DNA of 64,000 nucleotides from Flagellimonas amphidinii (GTDB taxonomy: Bacteria; Bacteroidota; Bacteroidia; Flavobacteriales; Flavobacteriaceae), in assembly GCF_013090115.1 (NCBI RefSeq), contig NZ_JABFNN010000017.1, positions 1-64,000 on the forward strand, given 5' to 3'. The notes under the pieces are model-generated. The model was not told the origin of the DNA, did no database searches, and worked only from the letters and a program-made list of their open reading frames with translations. The translations under genes were made by a program, and so were the position numbers. This document shows positions 52,964 to 63,400 of the stretch, in pieces. Positions within the stretch are counted from its first letter, which is position 1. Each line of letters opens with the position of its first letter.

Positions 52964-55578
52964 TAGGAAATATACTCCTTGGCTTTCTCTAAAGCTTCTG
53001 GGATACCTGCCGCATTTTTACCTCCTGCAGTCGCAAAGAAGGGCTGTCCGCCCCCACCACCTTGAATGTGCTTGCCCAACTCTCGGACAATGGCTCCCGC
53101 ATTCAATCCATTATTGGACACCAACTCTTTGGAAATGTAGCAAGAAAGCAAAGCTTTACCCTCTTTTTCAGCACCTAAAAGCAAAAATAAATTGGAAAAC
53201 TGCCCCCCTATTTCAAAAGAAAGATTCTTAAGGCCAGCTGCATCCAAATCCACCTTTTTGGCCAAAAACTGAACTCCATTGACTTCTTCTATTTCAGAAA
53301 TCAATTCATTTTTAAGCCCTTTGGCCTTAGCCTTCAACAATTGCTCTATTTGTTTTTTAAGCACTGTATTTTCCTCCTGCAAACTGGTTACGGCTTTCAC
53401 AGGATTTTTAGCATTGTTCAAAAGGTCCTTGATTTCAAAGAGCATTCGATTATTCTTGAAATAGAACTCTTTGACCATATCAGAAGTGATGGCCTCTATT
53501 CTTCGGATACCGGCTGCGACCGCACCTTCGGAAACAATCTTAAAATGCCATATATCCGCAGTGTTTTTAACATGCGTACCTCCACAAAGTTCAACGGACT
53601 GCCCAAAACGAATGGTCCGTACCGTGTCACCATATTTTTCACCAAAAAGCGCAATGGCCCCTTGTTCCATGGCCTCCTTCATGGATACACTTCTATTTTC
53701 TTCAAGAGGCAATTGTCCTTCAATACGGGCATTGACAAAATTCTCCACATCCCGAAGCTCCTCCACGGTAAGCTTGGAAAAATGTGAAAAATCGAAACGT
53801 AAGTGTTTGGAATGTACCGCCGAACCTTTTTGCTCTACATGGTTACCCAAAACTTCACGCAATGCTTGATGCAACAAATGCGTGGCCGTATGGTTACTAG
53901 CGGTTCTCCAACGCTGCTTTTTATCTACCACGGCCTTAAAGGTTCCCGAAACATCCTTGGGAAGACTTTCGGAGAAATGGACAATTTCATTGTTTTCCCT
54001 TTTCGTATCCAAAATATAAATCACATCTCCGTTCGAAGCTTCCAAATAACCTTTATCTCCCACTTGACCTCCTCCTTCAGCATAAAAAGGGGTCAGATTA
54101 AATACCATTTGATATTGTTCCCCTCCCTTTTTACTGGTCACCTTTCGATACTTCACCATTTTCACCTCAACCTCCAAACTATCATACCCAATGAATTCTT
54201 GCTCAAAATCATCACGCAAAACCGTCCAATCTTCTTTGGAAACTTCTGAAGCTGCCCTAGAACGGTCCTTTTGTTGTTTTAAGGCCTTTTCAAAGCCCTC
54301 CATATCCAAGTGATAGCCTTTTTCTTCAAGAATCAAAGAAGTTAAATCAATTGGAAAACCAAATGTATCATAGAGTTCAAAGGCTTTTTCTCCATCTATA
54401 GTTTTATCCTTGGAGGATTTGATAACGGAATCCAACAACACCAATCCTTGTTCTAGGGTGCTTAAAAAAGAACTTTCCTCTTCTTTCACTACATTCTCAA
54501 TCAAATGCAACTGTTCTTGAAGCTCTGGGAAAGCTTTGCCCATGGTTTCCCCCAACACTTTTACCAGTCTGTAAATAAAAGGCTTGTTGGTATCGAGGAA
54601 GGTAAATCCATACCGTATGGCCCTTCTCAAAATTCTACGGATGACATAGCCAGCGCCTGTATTGCTGGGCAATTGTCCGTCAGCAATGGAAAAAGCAACT
54701 GCTCGAATATGGTCGGCAACAACCCTAATGGCAATATCTGTTTGCTCGTTCTTACCGTATTTATGCGCCGTGATTGTTTCGATTTCACGAATCAATGGCG
54801 TAAAAACATCGGTATCATAATTGGACTGAACTCCTTGCAACACCATGCACAAACGTTCAAAGCCCATTCCAGTATCCACATGTTTTTCGGGAAGGTTCTC
54901 CAGACTTCCATCAGCTTTTCTGTTGTACTGCATGAAAACAAGATTCCATATTTCCACTACCTGCGGATGATCTTGATTCACCAATGAAGCTCCAGAAACT
55001 TTTGCTTTTTCTTGCGCTGACCTAATATCTACATGGATTTCAGAACAGGGACCGCACGGACCTTGGTCGCCCATTTCCCAAAAATTATCCTTTTTATTGC
55101 CCATGATAATCCTGTCTTCCGGCACAATGGCTTTCCAAAAATCAAAAGCTTCTTTGTCCATTTCCAGTTTATCAGCATCATCACTACCTTCAAATACCGA
55201 AACATAAAGACTATCCTTGTCTATCTTAAGAACTTCAGTCAACAATTCCCAAGCCCATTGAATGGCCTCTTTCTTGAAATAATCCCCGAAGCTCCAATTC
55301 CCCAACATCTCAAACATGGTATGGTGGTAGGTATCCTTGCCCACTTCATCCAAGTCGTTATGCTTTCCACTCACCCGAAGACACTTTTGTGTATCTGCAA
55401 CCCGTTTATCTTTTGATACTGAGTTTCCTAAGAAAAATTCTTTAAATTGATTCATTCCCGCATTGGTGAACATCAGGGTTGGATCATCTTTCATCACCAT
55501 AGGTGCAGAGGGCACTATTTTATGGTTTTTTCCCTTGAAAAATTCTAAAAATCGGGTTCTGACTTCTTGGGATGTCAT
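52963..55578 (-). CDS. alaS: Alanyl-tRNA synthetase
   Basis: Charges tRNA-Ala in the cytoplasm. At 871 residues it has full length. Order: the class II core ([51 protein letters not shown]), the editing domain with [16 protein letters not shown] (HxxxH) and VELCGGTH (Cys/His zinc ligands), and the C-terminal domain ending [15 protein letters not shown]. It is the first gene of an operon with the GSCFA and DUF4230 genes and is divergent from the M23 peptidase. Confidence 0.99.
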   Translation of the reverse strand: MTSQEVRTRFLEFFKGKNHKIVPSAPMVMKDDPTLMFTNAGMNQFKEFFLGNSVSKDKRVADTQKCLRVSGKHNDLDEVGKDTYHHTMFEMLGNWSFGDYFKKEAIQWAWELLTEVLKIDKDSLYVSVFEGSDDADKLEMDKEAFDFWKAIVPEDRIIMGNKKDNFWEMGDQGPCGPCSEIHVDIRSAQEKAKVSGASLVNQDHPQVVEIWNLVFMQYNRKADGSLENLPEKHVDTGMGFERLCMVLQGVQSNYDTDVFTPLIREIETITAHKYGKNEQTDIAIRVVADHIRAVAFSIADGQLPSNTGAGYVIRRILRRAIRYGFTFLDTNKPFIYRLVKVLGETMGKAFPELQEQLHLIENVVKEEESSFLSTLEQGLVLLDSVIKSSKDKTIDGEKAFELYDTFGFPIDLTSLILEEKGYHLDMEGFEKALKQQKDRSRAASEVSKEDWTVLRDDFEQEFIGYDSLEVEVKMVKYRKVTSKKGGEQYQMVFNLTPFYAEGGGQVGDKGYLEASNGDVIYILDTKRENNEIVHFSESLPKDVSGTFKAVVDKKQRWRTASNHTATHLLHQALREVLGNHVEQKGSAVHSKHLRFDFSHFSKLTVEELRDVENFVNARIEGQLPLEENRSVSMKEAMEQGAIALFGEKYGDTVRTIRFGQSVELCGGTHVKNTADIWHFKIVSEGAVAAGIRRIEAITSDMVKEFYFKNNRMLFEIKDLLNNAKNPVKAVTSLQEENTVLKKQIEQLLKAKAKGLKNELISEIEEVNGVQFLAKKVDLDAAGLKNLSFEIGGQFSNLFLLLGAEKEGKALLSCYISKELVSNNGLNAGAIVRELGKHIQGGGGGQPFFATAGGKNAAGIPEALEKAKEYIS

Positions 55579-55681
55579 TGGAAATGCTAGGGTTTTATTA
55601 AATTTAACACTTTAACCGAAACAATTTTTATATTTGCTTGTTTTGTTTAATGAGTGAGCAAAAATAGGATAAAATCCATTC

Positions 55682-56659
55682 ATGTCTAAAGTTAAGTACT
55701 ATTACGACCCAGATACACTTTCCTATCGGAAAATAGAACCGAAAAAGTCAAGGAAATATCGAAATCTTTTCTTTTTTCTACTGGGGTCTGCATTGTTTGG
55801 ATTACTTGGCCTTATCATTCTTTTGAACACCAGTTGGCTTAATACTCCTCGAGAACTTTCTTTGGAAAGGGAAGTACAGAACTATGAGCTTCAGTTTGAT
55901 ATCCTCAACAAAAAAATGGGGCAAATGGAGCAGGTATTGGGCAACATTGAGGACAGGGACAATAATATCTACCGACTCTATTTTGAAGCGAACCCCATTC
56001 CTGAAGAGCAACGCAGAGCCGGTTTTGGAGGAATCAATCGTTATAAATCCTTAGAAGGGTTCAATAATTCAGAAATTATTATTGACGCCACCAAACGATT
56101 GGATATCATTCAAAAGCAAATGGTCATTCAATCCAAATCTTTGGATGAAATTGCCAAATTAGCTGAAGAAAAAGAAAAATTATTGGCTTCCATTCCTGCC
56201 ATCCAACCTGTACGGAATGAGGACCTTACCAGAATGGCCTCTGGTTTTGGATGGCGTTCCGACCCTTTCACCAAAGCACGGAAAATGCACTATGGAATGG
56301 ACTTTACAGCTCCTAGGGGTGTTCCTGTTTATGCCTCTGGAGATGGTAAAGTGACAAGAGCAGACAATAAAGCATCAGGATTTGGAAAACATATTCGCAT
56401 CGATCACGGCTATGGGTATTTGACCATCTACGCGCATTTGAGCAAGTATAATGTAACTGTTGGACAAAAGGTAAAGCGAGGTGATCTTATCGGTTTTGTT
56501 GGAAACACCGGTCGTTCCCAAGCTCCACATTTGCACTACGAAGTTCACAAAGACGGAGAGCGTATCAACCCCATTAACTTCTACTACGGAAGTTTGACGG
56601 CAGAAGAGTTTGAAAACATGCTCAAGTTTGCCAATCAAGAGAATCAATCCTTGGATTAA
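55682..56659 (+). CDS. M23-family (LytM) peptidoglycan endopeptidase
   Basis: A 325-residue inner-membrane-anchored protein. One helix (LFFFLLGSALFGLLGLIILL, about 29-50) precedes a coiled-coil region (VQNYELQFDILNKKMGQMEQ and following). The LytM domain (about 180-310) has SGFGWRSDPFTKARKMHYGMDF with the first zinc ligands, IRIDHGYGYLTIYAHLSKYNV, and HLHYEV, completing the H-x-H motif. It hydrolyses peptidoglycan cross-links or regulates those that do. The MerR gene follows with overlapping stop/start (TAATG). Confidence 0.96.
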   Translation: MSKVKYYYDPDTLSYRKIEPKKSRKYRNLFFFLLGSALFGLLGLIILLNTSWLNTPRELSLEREVQNYELQFDILNKKMGQMEQVLGNIEDRDNNIYRLYFEANPIPEEQRRAGFGGINRYKSLEGFNNSEIIIDATKRLDIIQKQMVIQSKSLDEIAKLAEEKEKLLASIPAIQPVRNEDLTRMASGFGWRSDPFTKARKMHYGMDFTAPRGVPVYASGDGKVTRADNKASGFGKHIRIDHGYGYLTIYAHLSKYNVTVGQKVKRGDLIGFVGNTGRSQAPHLHYEVHKDGERINPINFYYGSLTAEEFENMLKFANQENQSLD

Positions 56660-56988
56660 TGCACATAGATCTTCCCGAAAAACGATATTATGGCATTGGC
56701 GAAGTGGCGAAAGCCTTTGGGGTCAATACTTCTTTGATACGTTTTTGGGAGAAGGAGTTTGATGTACTTCAACCTAAAAAGAATGCCAAGGGCAACCGGA
56801 AATTCACTCCACAGGACATCAAAAATCTACAATTGATTTACCATTTGGTCAAAGAACGTGGATTCACCTTGGAAGGAGCCAAAACCCACCTCAAAGAGGA
56901 AAAGCAAAAAACGCTATCCAATTTTGATGTGATTCAAAAGCTGCAAAAAGTAAGGGCCGAACTCTTGAAAATAAAAGAACAACTATAA
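56659..56988 (+). CDS. MerR-family transcriptional regulator
   Basis: A 109-residue regulator containing a MerR DNA-binding domain: KRYYGIGEVAKAFGVNTSLIRFWEKEFDVLQPKKNAKGNRKFTPQDIKNLQLIYHLVKERGFTLEGAKTHL. It has only a short C-terminal helix (coiled coil), with no effector domain. Its ATG overlaps the stop of the M23 gene; the M23-MerR pair opposite alaS is a recurrent arrangement in Bacteroidetes. The regulon is unknown. Confidence 0.95.
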   Translation: MHIDLPEKRYYGIGEVAKAFGVNTSLIRFWEKEFDVLQPKKNAKGNRKFTPQDIKNLQLIYHLVKERGFTLEGAKTHLKEEKQKTLSNFDVIQKLQKVRAELLKIKEQL

Positions 56989-57017
56989 TAATTACTATAA
57001 ACACAAAACCTTAGAAA

Positions 57018-57617
57018 ATGAAAAAAGGAATTCTTGCCATCATCATTTTGATAGTCCTGGCTGTTATTCTTGGAAGCTGGTATGTAAGAACCAACAATAC
57101 ACTTGTAGATATGAAAGGCCAGGCCACCAAACAATGGGCCAATGTGGAAAGTTCATACCAGCGTAGGAGCGATCTTATCGGAAATTTGGTAAAAACTGTT
57201 CAAGGGGCTGCAGATTTTGAGCGTGAAACATTAACTGATGTCATTGAAGCTCGTGCCAAAGCCACTTCCACCACCATTGATGCCAACAATATTACAGCAG
57301 AACAATTGGCTGAATTTCAACAAGCCCAAACAGGGCTTTCCTCTGCTCTTTCCAGGCTTTTGGTCACGGTGGAACGCTATCCTGACCTAAAGGCCAATCA
57401 AAATTTCTTGGAGCTTCAATCGCAATTGGAAGGAACTGAAAATCGCATCAATGTAGAAAGAAATCGATTCAACAATTTGGCTGGAGAGTACAATATCAAA
57501 ATAGAAAAAATCCCAACCAACATTATCGCAAGCATTGCCAATTTTGACCCATTGGCATTGTTCAGTTCCAACCCAGGTGCGGAAAACGCTCCAGATATCA
57601 ATTTCGATTTTGATTAA
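57018..57617 (+). CDS. lemA: LemA-family protein
   Basis: A 199-residue protein: an N-terminal helix (GILAIIILIVLAVILGSWYV) followed by the LemA helical core, with NTLVDMKGQATKQWANVESSYQRRSDLIGNLVKTVQGAADFERETLTDVIEARAKA and RYPDLKANQNFLELQSQLEGTENRINVERNRFN. Membrane-anchored, unknown function, often beside TPM-domain proteins. Three bases separate it from the first TPM gene. Confidence 0.97.
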   Translation: MKKGILAIIILIVLAVILGSWYVRTNNTLVDMKGQATKQWANVESSYQRRSDLIGNLVKTVQGAADFERETLTDVIEARAKATSTTIDANNITAEQLAEFQQAQTGLSSALSRLLVTVERYPDLKANQNFLELQSQLEGTENRINVERNRFNNLAGEYNIKIEKIPTNIIASIANFDPLALFSSNPGAENAPDINFDFD

Positions 57618-57620
57618 CCC

Positions 57621-58058
57621 ATGTCGCAGGTAGAGGAATTTTTAACAGTTGAAGAGGAGCAAGAAATTGTCAGTGCAATTGTTGAGGCAGAAAAAAATAC
57701 CTCAGGGGAAATCCGTGTACATATTGAAGCAACTGCAAAAATTGACCATTTCAGCAGGGCACAGCAGATTTTCCACATTTTAAAAATGGACAATACCAAA
57801 GATGGAAACGGGGTTTTGATCTATGTTGCAGTGGACGACAAAAAATTTGTAATCTATGGAGACACCGGCATTGATAATGCTGTCCCAAAAGGATTCTGGG
57901 ATGGCACTAAAGATGTAATTTCATCCCATTTTAAAGAAAGTCAGTTTAAAAAGGGGATTATTGAAGGTATTCTAAGAGCTGGAAAGGAATTGCAGAATCA
58001 TTTTCCGTGGGACCATAACGACACCAATGAATTGAACGATGCCATATCCAAAGGTTAA
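57621..58058 (+). CDS. TPM-domain protein (soluble)
   Basis: A 145-residue soluble protein. It begins FLTVEEEQEIVSAIVEAEKNTSGEIRVHIEAT and holds VLIYVAVDDKKFVIYGDTGIDNAVPKGFWDGTKDVISSHFKESQFKKGIIEGI, the TPM (DUF477) fold. There is no signal peptide or transmembrane helix, unlike its neighbour. It overlaps the next gene by 20 bases, so the three-gene LemA-TPM-TPM unit is one transcript. Confidence 0.92.
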   Translation: MSQVEEFLTVEEEQEIVSAIVEAEKNTSGEIRVHIEATAKIDHFSRAQQIFHILKMDNTKDGNGVLIYVAVDDKKFVIYGDTGIDNAVPKGFWDGTKDVISSHFKESQFKKGIIEGILRAGKELQNHFPWDHNDTNELNDAISKG

Positions 58059-58827
58059 TTTGCTTATTGCCTTTTTGTTCGTTTCCTTTTGTTGGGGACA
58101 GTTCACTATTCCTGAAAAACCACAAAAACAGACTAGCGTCTATGACTATGTGGATTTACTCCCGGCTTCGCAAACCAGAGCTTTGGAGCAAAAGCTTATT
58201 CGATACTCTGACAGCACATCAACGCAAATAGTGGTGGCAATCATAAGTTCCACCGAGGGGGAAAATATTAACTTCTTAGGAGCACAATGGGGTCAAAAAT
58301 GGGGGATTGGACAAGCAGGAAAAGACAACGGTATTTTAATCCTCCTTGCTAAGGACGACCGTAGAATTGCCATCAATACCGGTTATGGCGTGGAAGGTTC
58401 TCTAACAGATTTAATGTCTAAACGAATCATTGAGTCTGTAATCATCCCAGAATTCAAATTAGGGGATTATTATGGTGGATTGAACAAAGGGGCCGACGCT
58501 ATTTTTCAAGTGCTGAATGGCGAATTCAAAGAAGAACGCACTTTTGGCAATGGGGAAGAATTTCCCTTGAAGTCTTTGTTGCCCATTATAATCTTCATCA
58601 TCATTTTAATCATCCTTTCCCGAAGAAACAGAAATAATAGAGGAGGTAGAGGCTCTGGAGGTAATCGAAAAGGAATGGACATCTGGGACATGATCATCCT
58701 TAGCAACATGGGAAGAAGTTCTGGGTCTTCCGGTGGCTTTGGAGGTGGTGGATTCGGAAGCGGAGGCTTTGGGGGCGGCTTCGGCGGAGGTGGTTTTGGC
58801 GGCGGCGGCGCCTCAGGAGGCTGGTAA
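58039..58827 (+). CDS. TPM-domain membrane protein with glycine-rich tail
   Basis: A 262-residue exported protein (N-terminal hydrophobic segment to about residue 21). The TPM domain has SVYDYVDLLPASQTRALEQKLIRYSDSTSTQIVVAIIS and GILILLAKDDRRIAINTGYGVEGSLTDLMSKRIIES. A transmembrane helix (LLPIIIFIIILIILS, about 175-190) precedes an Arg/Gly and then Gly/Ser/Phe-rich tail (about 195-262) typical of this subgroup. It is last in the LemA-TPM-TPM operon. It probably acts at the cell envelope; the role is not established. Confidence 0.94.
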   Translation: MPYPKVNLLIAFLFVSFCWGQFTIPEKPQKQTSVYDYVDLLPASQTRALEQKLIRYSDSTSTQIVVAIISSTEGENINFLGAQWGQKWGIGQAGKDNGILILLAKDDRRIAINTGYGVEGSLTDLMSKRIIESVIIPEFKLGDYYGGLNKGADAIFQVLNGEFKEERTFGNGEEFPLKSLLPIIIFIIILIILSRRNRNNRGGRGSGGNRKGMDIWDMIILSNMGRSSGSSGGFGGGGFGSGGFGGGFGGGGFGGGGASGGW

Positions 58828-58884
58828 TACCGTACTACTTTCGCAACCTTTGGACGAAATGCCATCTAATGGAAAACTCTCGCC

Positions 58885-59349
58885 ATGAAAAAAGTTTTCA
58901 TCCCCTTTATCTTGCTAGTGACTTGTTTTACAAGCTGCCTCAACGATGATGATGTCATAGATTGTAGTACAGTGCTATGCGAAGCTTCTTCAGGATTTTA
59001 CCTGGAAATCATTAAAAATGGAGAAGATGTATTTGCCAATGGCACCTATACCAAAGAAGATGTGAGTATTGTAGGTCAGGATTCCGAGGACCTTATCATA
59101 GATGTTTTGACCGACCTTCCTGGCAAAACAGAAGCCTTGTTAAATTTCATTAATGTGAATTGGTCTAAGGGGCCATATGAATATACTATCAACTTAGGAA
59201 CCGAAGATTCCTTTCAAATTACAGGAGAATTTGCACAAGAAGGGAAGGCCTCGGATTGCTGTGGAATCCTTGTATTCGTAGAAACCATAGCCATCCAAGG
59301 TGCTTCGATAACGGATGAAAGCGGTATCTACACGGTCACTTTGGACTAA
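58885..59349 (+). CDS. Uncharacterised lipoprotein
   Basis: A 154-residue predicted lipoprotein (FTSC, Cys18). The mature part is beta-rich and acidic (CLNDDDVIDCSTVLCEASSGFYLEIIKNGEDVFANGTYTKEDVSIV). Several further Cys (CSTVLC, DCCGI) could form disulfides. No family is recognised by sight. It stands 58 bases after the TPM gene, and convergent with the NTF2-fold gene. Confidence 0.65.
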   Translation: MKKVFIPFILLVTCFTSCLNDDDVIDCSTVLCEASSGFYLEIIKNGEDVFANGTYTKEDVSIVGQDSEDLIIDVLTDLPGKTEALLNFINVNWSKGPYEYTINLGTEDSFQITGEFAQEGKASDCCGILVFVETIAIQGASITDESGIYTVTLD

Positions 59350-59362
59350 TTCAGTCCAAAAT

Positions 59363-59833
59363 TCACTCTATGGGCGAGCTATGGGTAGCGATAGCCTTTA
59401 TTATTCCATCCTTTTTTTGGTAGACATCAGTAAATCGAAGTCGAAGAATTGTCGTATCCAACTTTGCACTATCCAAAATAGCCATGGTCTCGCTGCCTCT
59501 TACCACAGCTATATCCCCGTACAAGCGAACATCCAAATTTTCGTACTTGATTTCATCAAAGGAATAATCCGCAGCACTAAATTCTTCTATCGTTGCCATT
59601 TTGTTTGAAGTAGAGCCATCTGGTGACCCAGAATATTCCCAAGTATCGTCCAATACATCATTCAACTTGTCTGCATTTCCTTTGAGGTAGGCATCGGTCC
59701 ACCCGTGCAATAATTCCAGTGCTTCTTCTTTAGTGATTTTTTCTTCAGCTTGCGTTTCTTCTTTTGGTGTTTTTACTTGGTTACAACTAGCAAGCATAGC
59801 CATGCAACCAAGACAAAAAATAGTTTTTTTCAT
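59363..59833 (-). CDS. NTF2-like (DUF4440-type) lipoprotein
   Basis: A 156-residue predicted lipoprotein (LASC, Cys17). A short charged linker is followed by an NTF2-like domain: ITKEEALELLHGWTDAYLKGNADKLNDVLDDTWEYSGSPDGSTSNKMATIEEF and DVRLYGDIAVVRGSETM, with RLRFTDVYQKKDGIIKAIATHSS at the end. The SnoaL/DUF4440 fold binds small ligands; function is open. The start is the ATG at 59833. It lies 25 bases after a second NTF2-fold gene on the same strand. Confidence 0.8.
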   Translation of the reverse strand: MKKTIFCLGCMAMLASCNQVKTPKEETQAEEKITKEEALELLHGWTDAYLKGNADKLNDVLDDTWEYSGSPDGSTSNKMATIEEFSAADYSFDEIKYENLDVRLYGDIAVVRGSETMAILDSAKLDTTILRLRFTDVYQKKDGIIKAIATHSSPIE

Positions 59834-59858
59834 GATTAAGGTGAAATTGGTATTTAGG

Positions 59859-60275
59859 TTAGTCAACTTTTCTATAAAAAATCTTGCTTACAATTTTCCA
59901 CTCCCCATCAACTTTCAACAAATTCATAAAATCTATAAAAGTAAAATCCGGATACTCTATTTCCAATCGAGCATTCGCCGCATTACCCGCTATAGTAATA
60001 TCTGCAATTCTTGTTTTCCGGTTCTGCTTTGGACCAGGTTTCATTCCCTTTCCAAAAAACTCCAATGCATTCACCTCTTTGTACCCTTCACCACTAATAA
60101 ATTTCATGGTGGCAGTTTCATGAAATGCTTTTTTTAGAGTTTCAAAATCATTATTGGTACCACCATCTAAATAGAAGTTTACAGTTTTTTCCACTAATTG
60201 GTAATCAGATTCTTGAGCGGTAATGGTTCCAAAAAAAGTTGTTGCTAAAATCAACAAGATGAAATTTTGTTTCAT
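59859..60275 (-). CDS. NTF2-like (lumazine-binding-type) exported protein
   Basis: A 138-residue exported protein (signal peptide ending TITAQ). It reads YQLVEKTVNFYLDGGTNNDFETLKKAFHETATMKFISGEGYKEVNALEFFGKG and ITIAGNAANARLEIEYPDFTFIDFMNLLKVDGEWKIVSKIFYRK, the pattern of the putative lumazine-binding/NTF2-like family. The role is unknown. It is the upstream gene of a pair with the NTF2-like lipoprotein. Confidence 0.82.
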   Translation of the reverse strand: MKQNFILLILATTFFGTITAQESDYQLVEKTVNFYLDGGTNNDFETLKKAFHETATMKFISGEGYKEVNALEFFGKGMKPGPKQNRKTRIADITIAGNAANARLEIEYPDFTFIDFMNLLKVDGEWKIVSKIFYRKVD

Positions 60276-60498
60276 GATGTAGTAGTTTTTTGATTGTTTT
60301 TGATGATTTCAAGATATTGTTTTTAAATCCGAAATATATAAGGCGAAATCATAAATATTTCCTAAGATTTAATCTATTTCTTTGCTATTGTTCGTAAATC
60401 CAAACAAACCATTCATACATCCAAAAGCCCCTCCTTCCTAATTTTGACTATCTTGGTTATGGCTAATATTATCTGTATCATAAACACTCATTTTTACC

Positions 60499-63400
60499 AT
60501 GACAAGGTCTCTCAAATTTCTTCTGGTTTCTCTGCTAATCGTAGTGGTTTCCTGTAAAAAGAAAGCTCCCGAATCAGAAACTGACAATCTTTTTAAGTTT
60601 AAGGATTATATTAGTTCCCATACCCATGGCAACCAAAGTATAGCCTCTCCGATTACCATCATTTTGTCCCAACAACTGGAACAATTTGAACTGACTCAGG
60701 AGCTTCCATCGGAATACCTTAAAATTTCACCAAAAGTTGATGGGAAATTATCCATAGAAAATGGCAGGGAACTTCATTTTCAACCTGCTGCATATTTAAA
60801 TTCAGATACGGAGTATGTTGTAACACTCGCCCTGGACGAACTTTTTGAGGACATTGAAAAGGATTTCAAAAAATACACCTTCAGCTTTAAGACCATAACA
60901 CCCAACTTCAAAATAAATCTTGGAAATCTACAATCTTACAGTAAAGATTGGCAGTATTTGACAGGAACCTTGAATGCTTCGGACATTCTGGATGGATCAA
61001 AAATCAATACCACCATCGCTGTACAACAAGGTGATAAATCCATTCCCATACAATGGGACAATACCGAACAGGATGCTCAATATTTCAGTTTTAAAATAGA
61101 TAGTATTTCTAGAAAAACCGAGGACAGTGAGTTGATCATTTCATGGAACGGAAAAGAATTTGGCGTAGAAAACGAAGGCTCTGAGACCTATCCTATTCCT
61201 GGAAAAAACAAGTTTGTGGTCATGGATGCCAAGACTTCCTCAGCTCCAAACGCAGTACTTACACTCAATTTTTCAGAACCACTTAAGCAAAATCAGAACC
61301 TGAATGGACTGGTAACGATTGAAAATGCCAACAGCCTCCGTTATGAAATTGATGGCAATGTGCTCCGAGTTTACCCTTCCAACCGTATTCTAGGCGAAGT
61401 GCGTGTCAATATCCACGAAGGCATCAAAAGTGAATATGGTTTTACACTTAAAAACATGTTTTCGGAATTGGTCTCTTTTGAACAATTGAAACCCAATGTC
61501 CGATTGATTTCCAAAGGAACCATTCTTCCCAATGCCTCCTCCACTCCTATTTATTTTGAAACAGTCAATCTTTCTGCAGTTGAAGTTCGAGTGATTCAGG
61601 TATTTGAAAATAACATGCTGCAATTCCTTCAGAACAACAACCTCACCCAAGAATACAACTCGGATTTACGCCCGGTGGGAAGAAGAGTTGCATACAAAGT
61701 AATTTCCTTGGATAATGCCGGTGAGGGGAACAGCAGTTATTGGAAGGCGCATGCTTTGGATTTGTCAGAATTGATCAACATACATCCTGGTTCATTGTAT
61801 CGGGTGGAATTTAGCTTTAAAAAGGAGCACACCACCTACGATTGTGGCAATTCTTATAACGCCGAAGACACAACCGAAGAATACGCCTCGCAAAATTCTT
61901 CTGATGAATCTTTGGAAGAACGCTATTGGGACAATGAAATCTATTACTGGAGAAACTACAATTACAACTGGGAGGAACGCGATAATCCTTGCCACGAGGC
62001 CTACTACAATGATAATCGTATCGTTACCACCAACCTTTTGGGAAGCGATTTAGGACTTATCGTAAAAAAGGGAAACAATAGAACGTATCATTTTAGTGCC
62101 ACCAATCTCCTTACCACAAAGCCTGAAGAAAACACTAGCATCAAACTTTACAATTACCAGCAACAACTACTGGGAGAAATAACAACCGATGCCTCTGGTT
62201 TCGGAATTTACGACGGAGAAAAAACAGTAGCTTTTGCCGTAGCCGAAAAAGACAACAATTTCGCATACGCCAAGCTGACCGATGGACATGCCTTGTCCAT
62301 GAGTAAATTTGATATTTCTGGAGAGCAATTACAAAGTGGCCTACAAGGTTTTCTCTATACGGAAAGAGGCGTGCACAGGCCAGGAGATACCGTACACCTT
62401 ACTTTTGTATTGGATGATTCTGGGAATCCCCTTCCGGAAAATCATCCGGTAAGCCTGGAAGTCACCGATGCCCGTGGCAAATTAGTGCAGCGCAACGTAA
62501 TCAAAGAAGGTTCTGTTCCCGTATCTGATAATCTTTATGCAAAAAAAGAAAAAGGATTTTACTATTTCCCCATTCCTACGGATTCCAAAGCACCAACTGG
62601 AACTTGGAATGCCAAAATTGTGGTAGGTGGAGCTGAGTTCAACAAAAGTCTCAAGATTGCCACGGTAAAGCCCAACAGGCTAAAAATGGATGTTTCCTTC
62701 GAGAAGGAAGTATTGCAGGCCAACACCAGCAACAAAGGAAAAGTAACAGTACAATGGTTACATGGTGCACCCGCCAGAAACTTGAAAATCGATATCAATG
62801 CCCAGTTGCGACAGGCTTCAAATGCGTTCCATAAATTCAAGGGTTATACCTTTCAAGACCCGGTACGTTATTTTTCTGAAACGGAATTGCAATGGATTTC
62901 CTCTAAATTGAACGATAATGGGATTCTGGACATCAACGAAAAAATCAATGTCAATAAAAACGCCCCTGGAATGCTCCAAGCCACCTTTACCACAAAGGTT
63001 TTTGAAGGAGGAGGGGATTTCTCCATCGATGTTTTTTCCAAAAATCTAGCCCCCTTTACCCACTTTGTGGGGCTTCGTTCTCCAAAAGCCAAACAATACG
63101 GTTCTTTTTTGACCGATGAAAACAATACGTTTGATTTAGTGACCGTGGATGACCAAGGAAATCCATCTGGAAACCGAAAACTAAAGGTGCAGGTCTTTAA
63201 GATTGAATGGCGCTGGTGGTGGAACCGGGGGTATGATAATCTCTCCCGATACGAAAATGCCACTGTGCATCGTCCGTTCAAAGAAATGACCGTTACCACA
63301 GGCTCTGATGGCAAGGCAAATTTCAACCTTAACATTCCTGACGATGACGGAGGTCGTTTCCTCATTCGGGTCATCGACCAAGTTTCTGGTCATGCCACAG

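Noticed and set aside
53341..54249. Plus-strand open frames inside alaS
   Set aside because: They are shadows of a highly conserved gene on the other strand.
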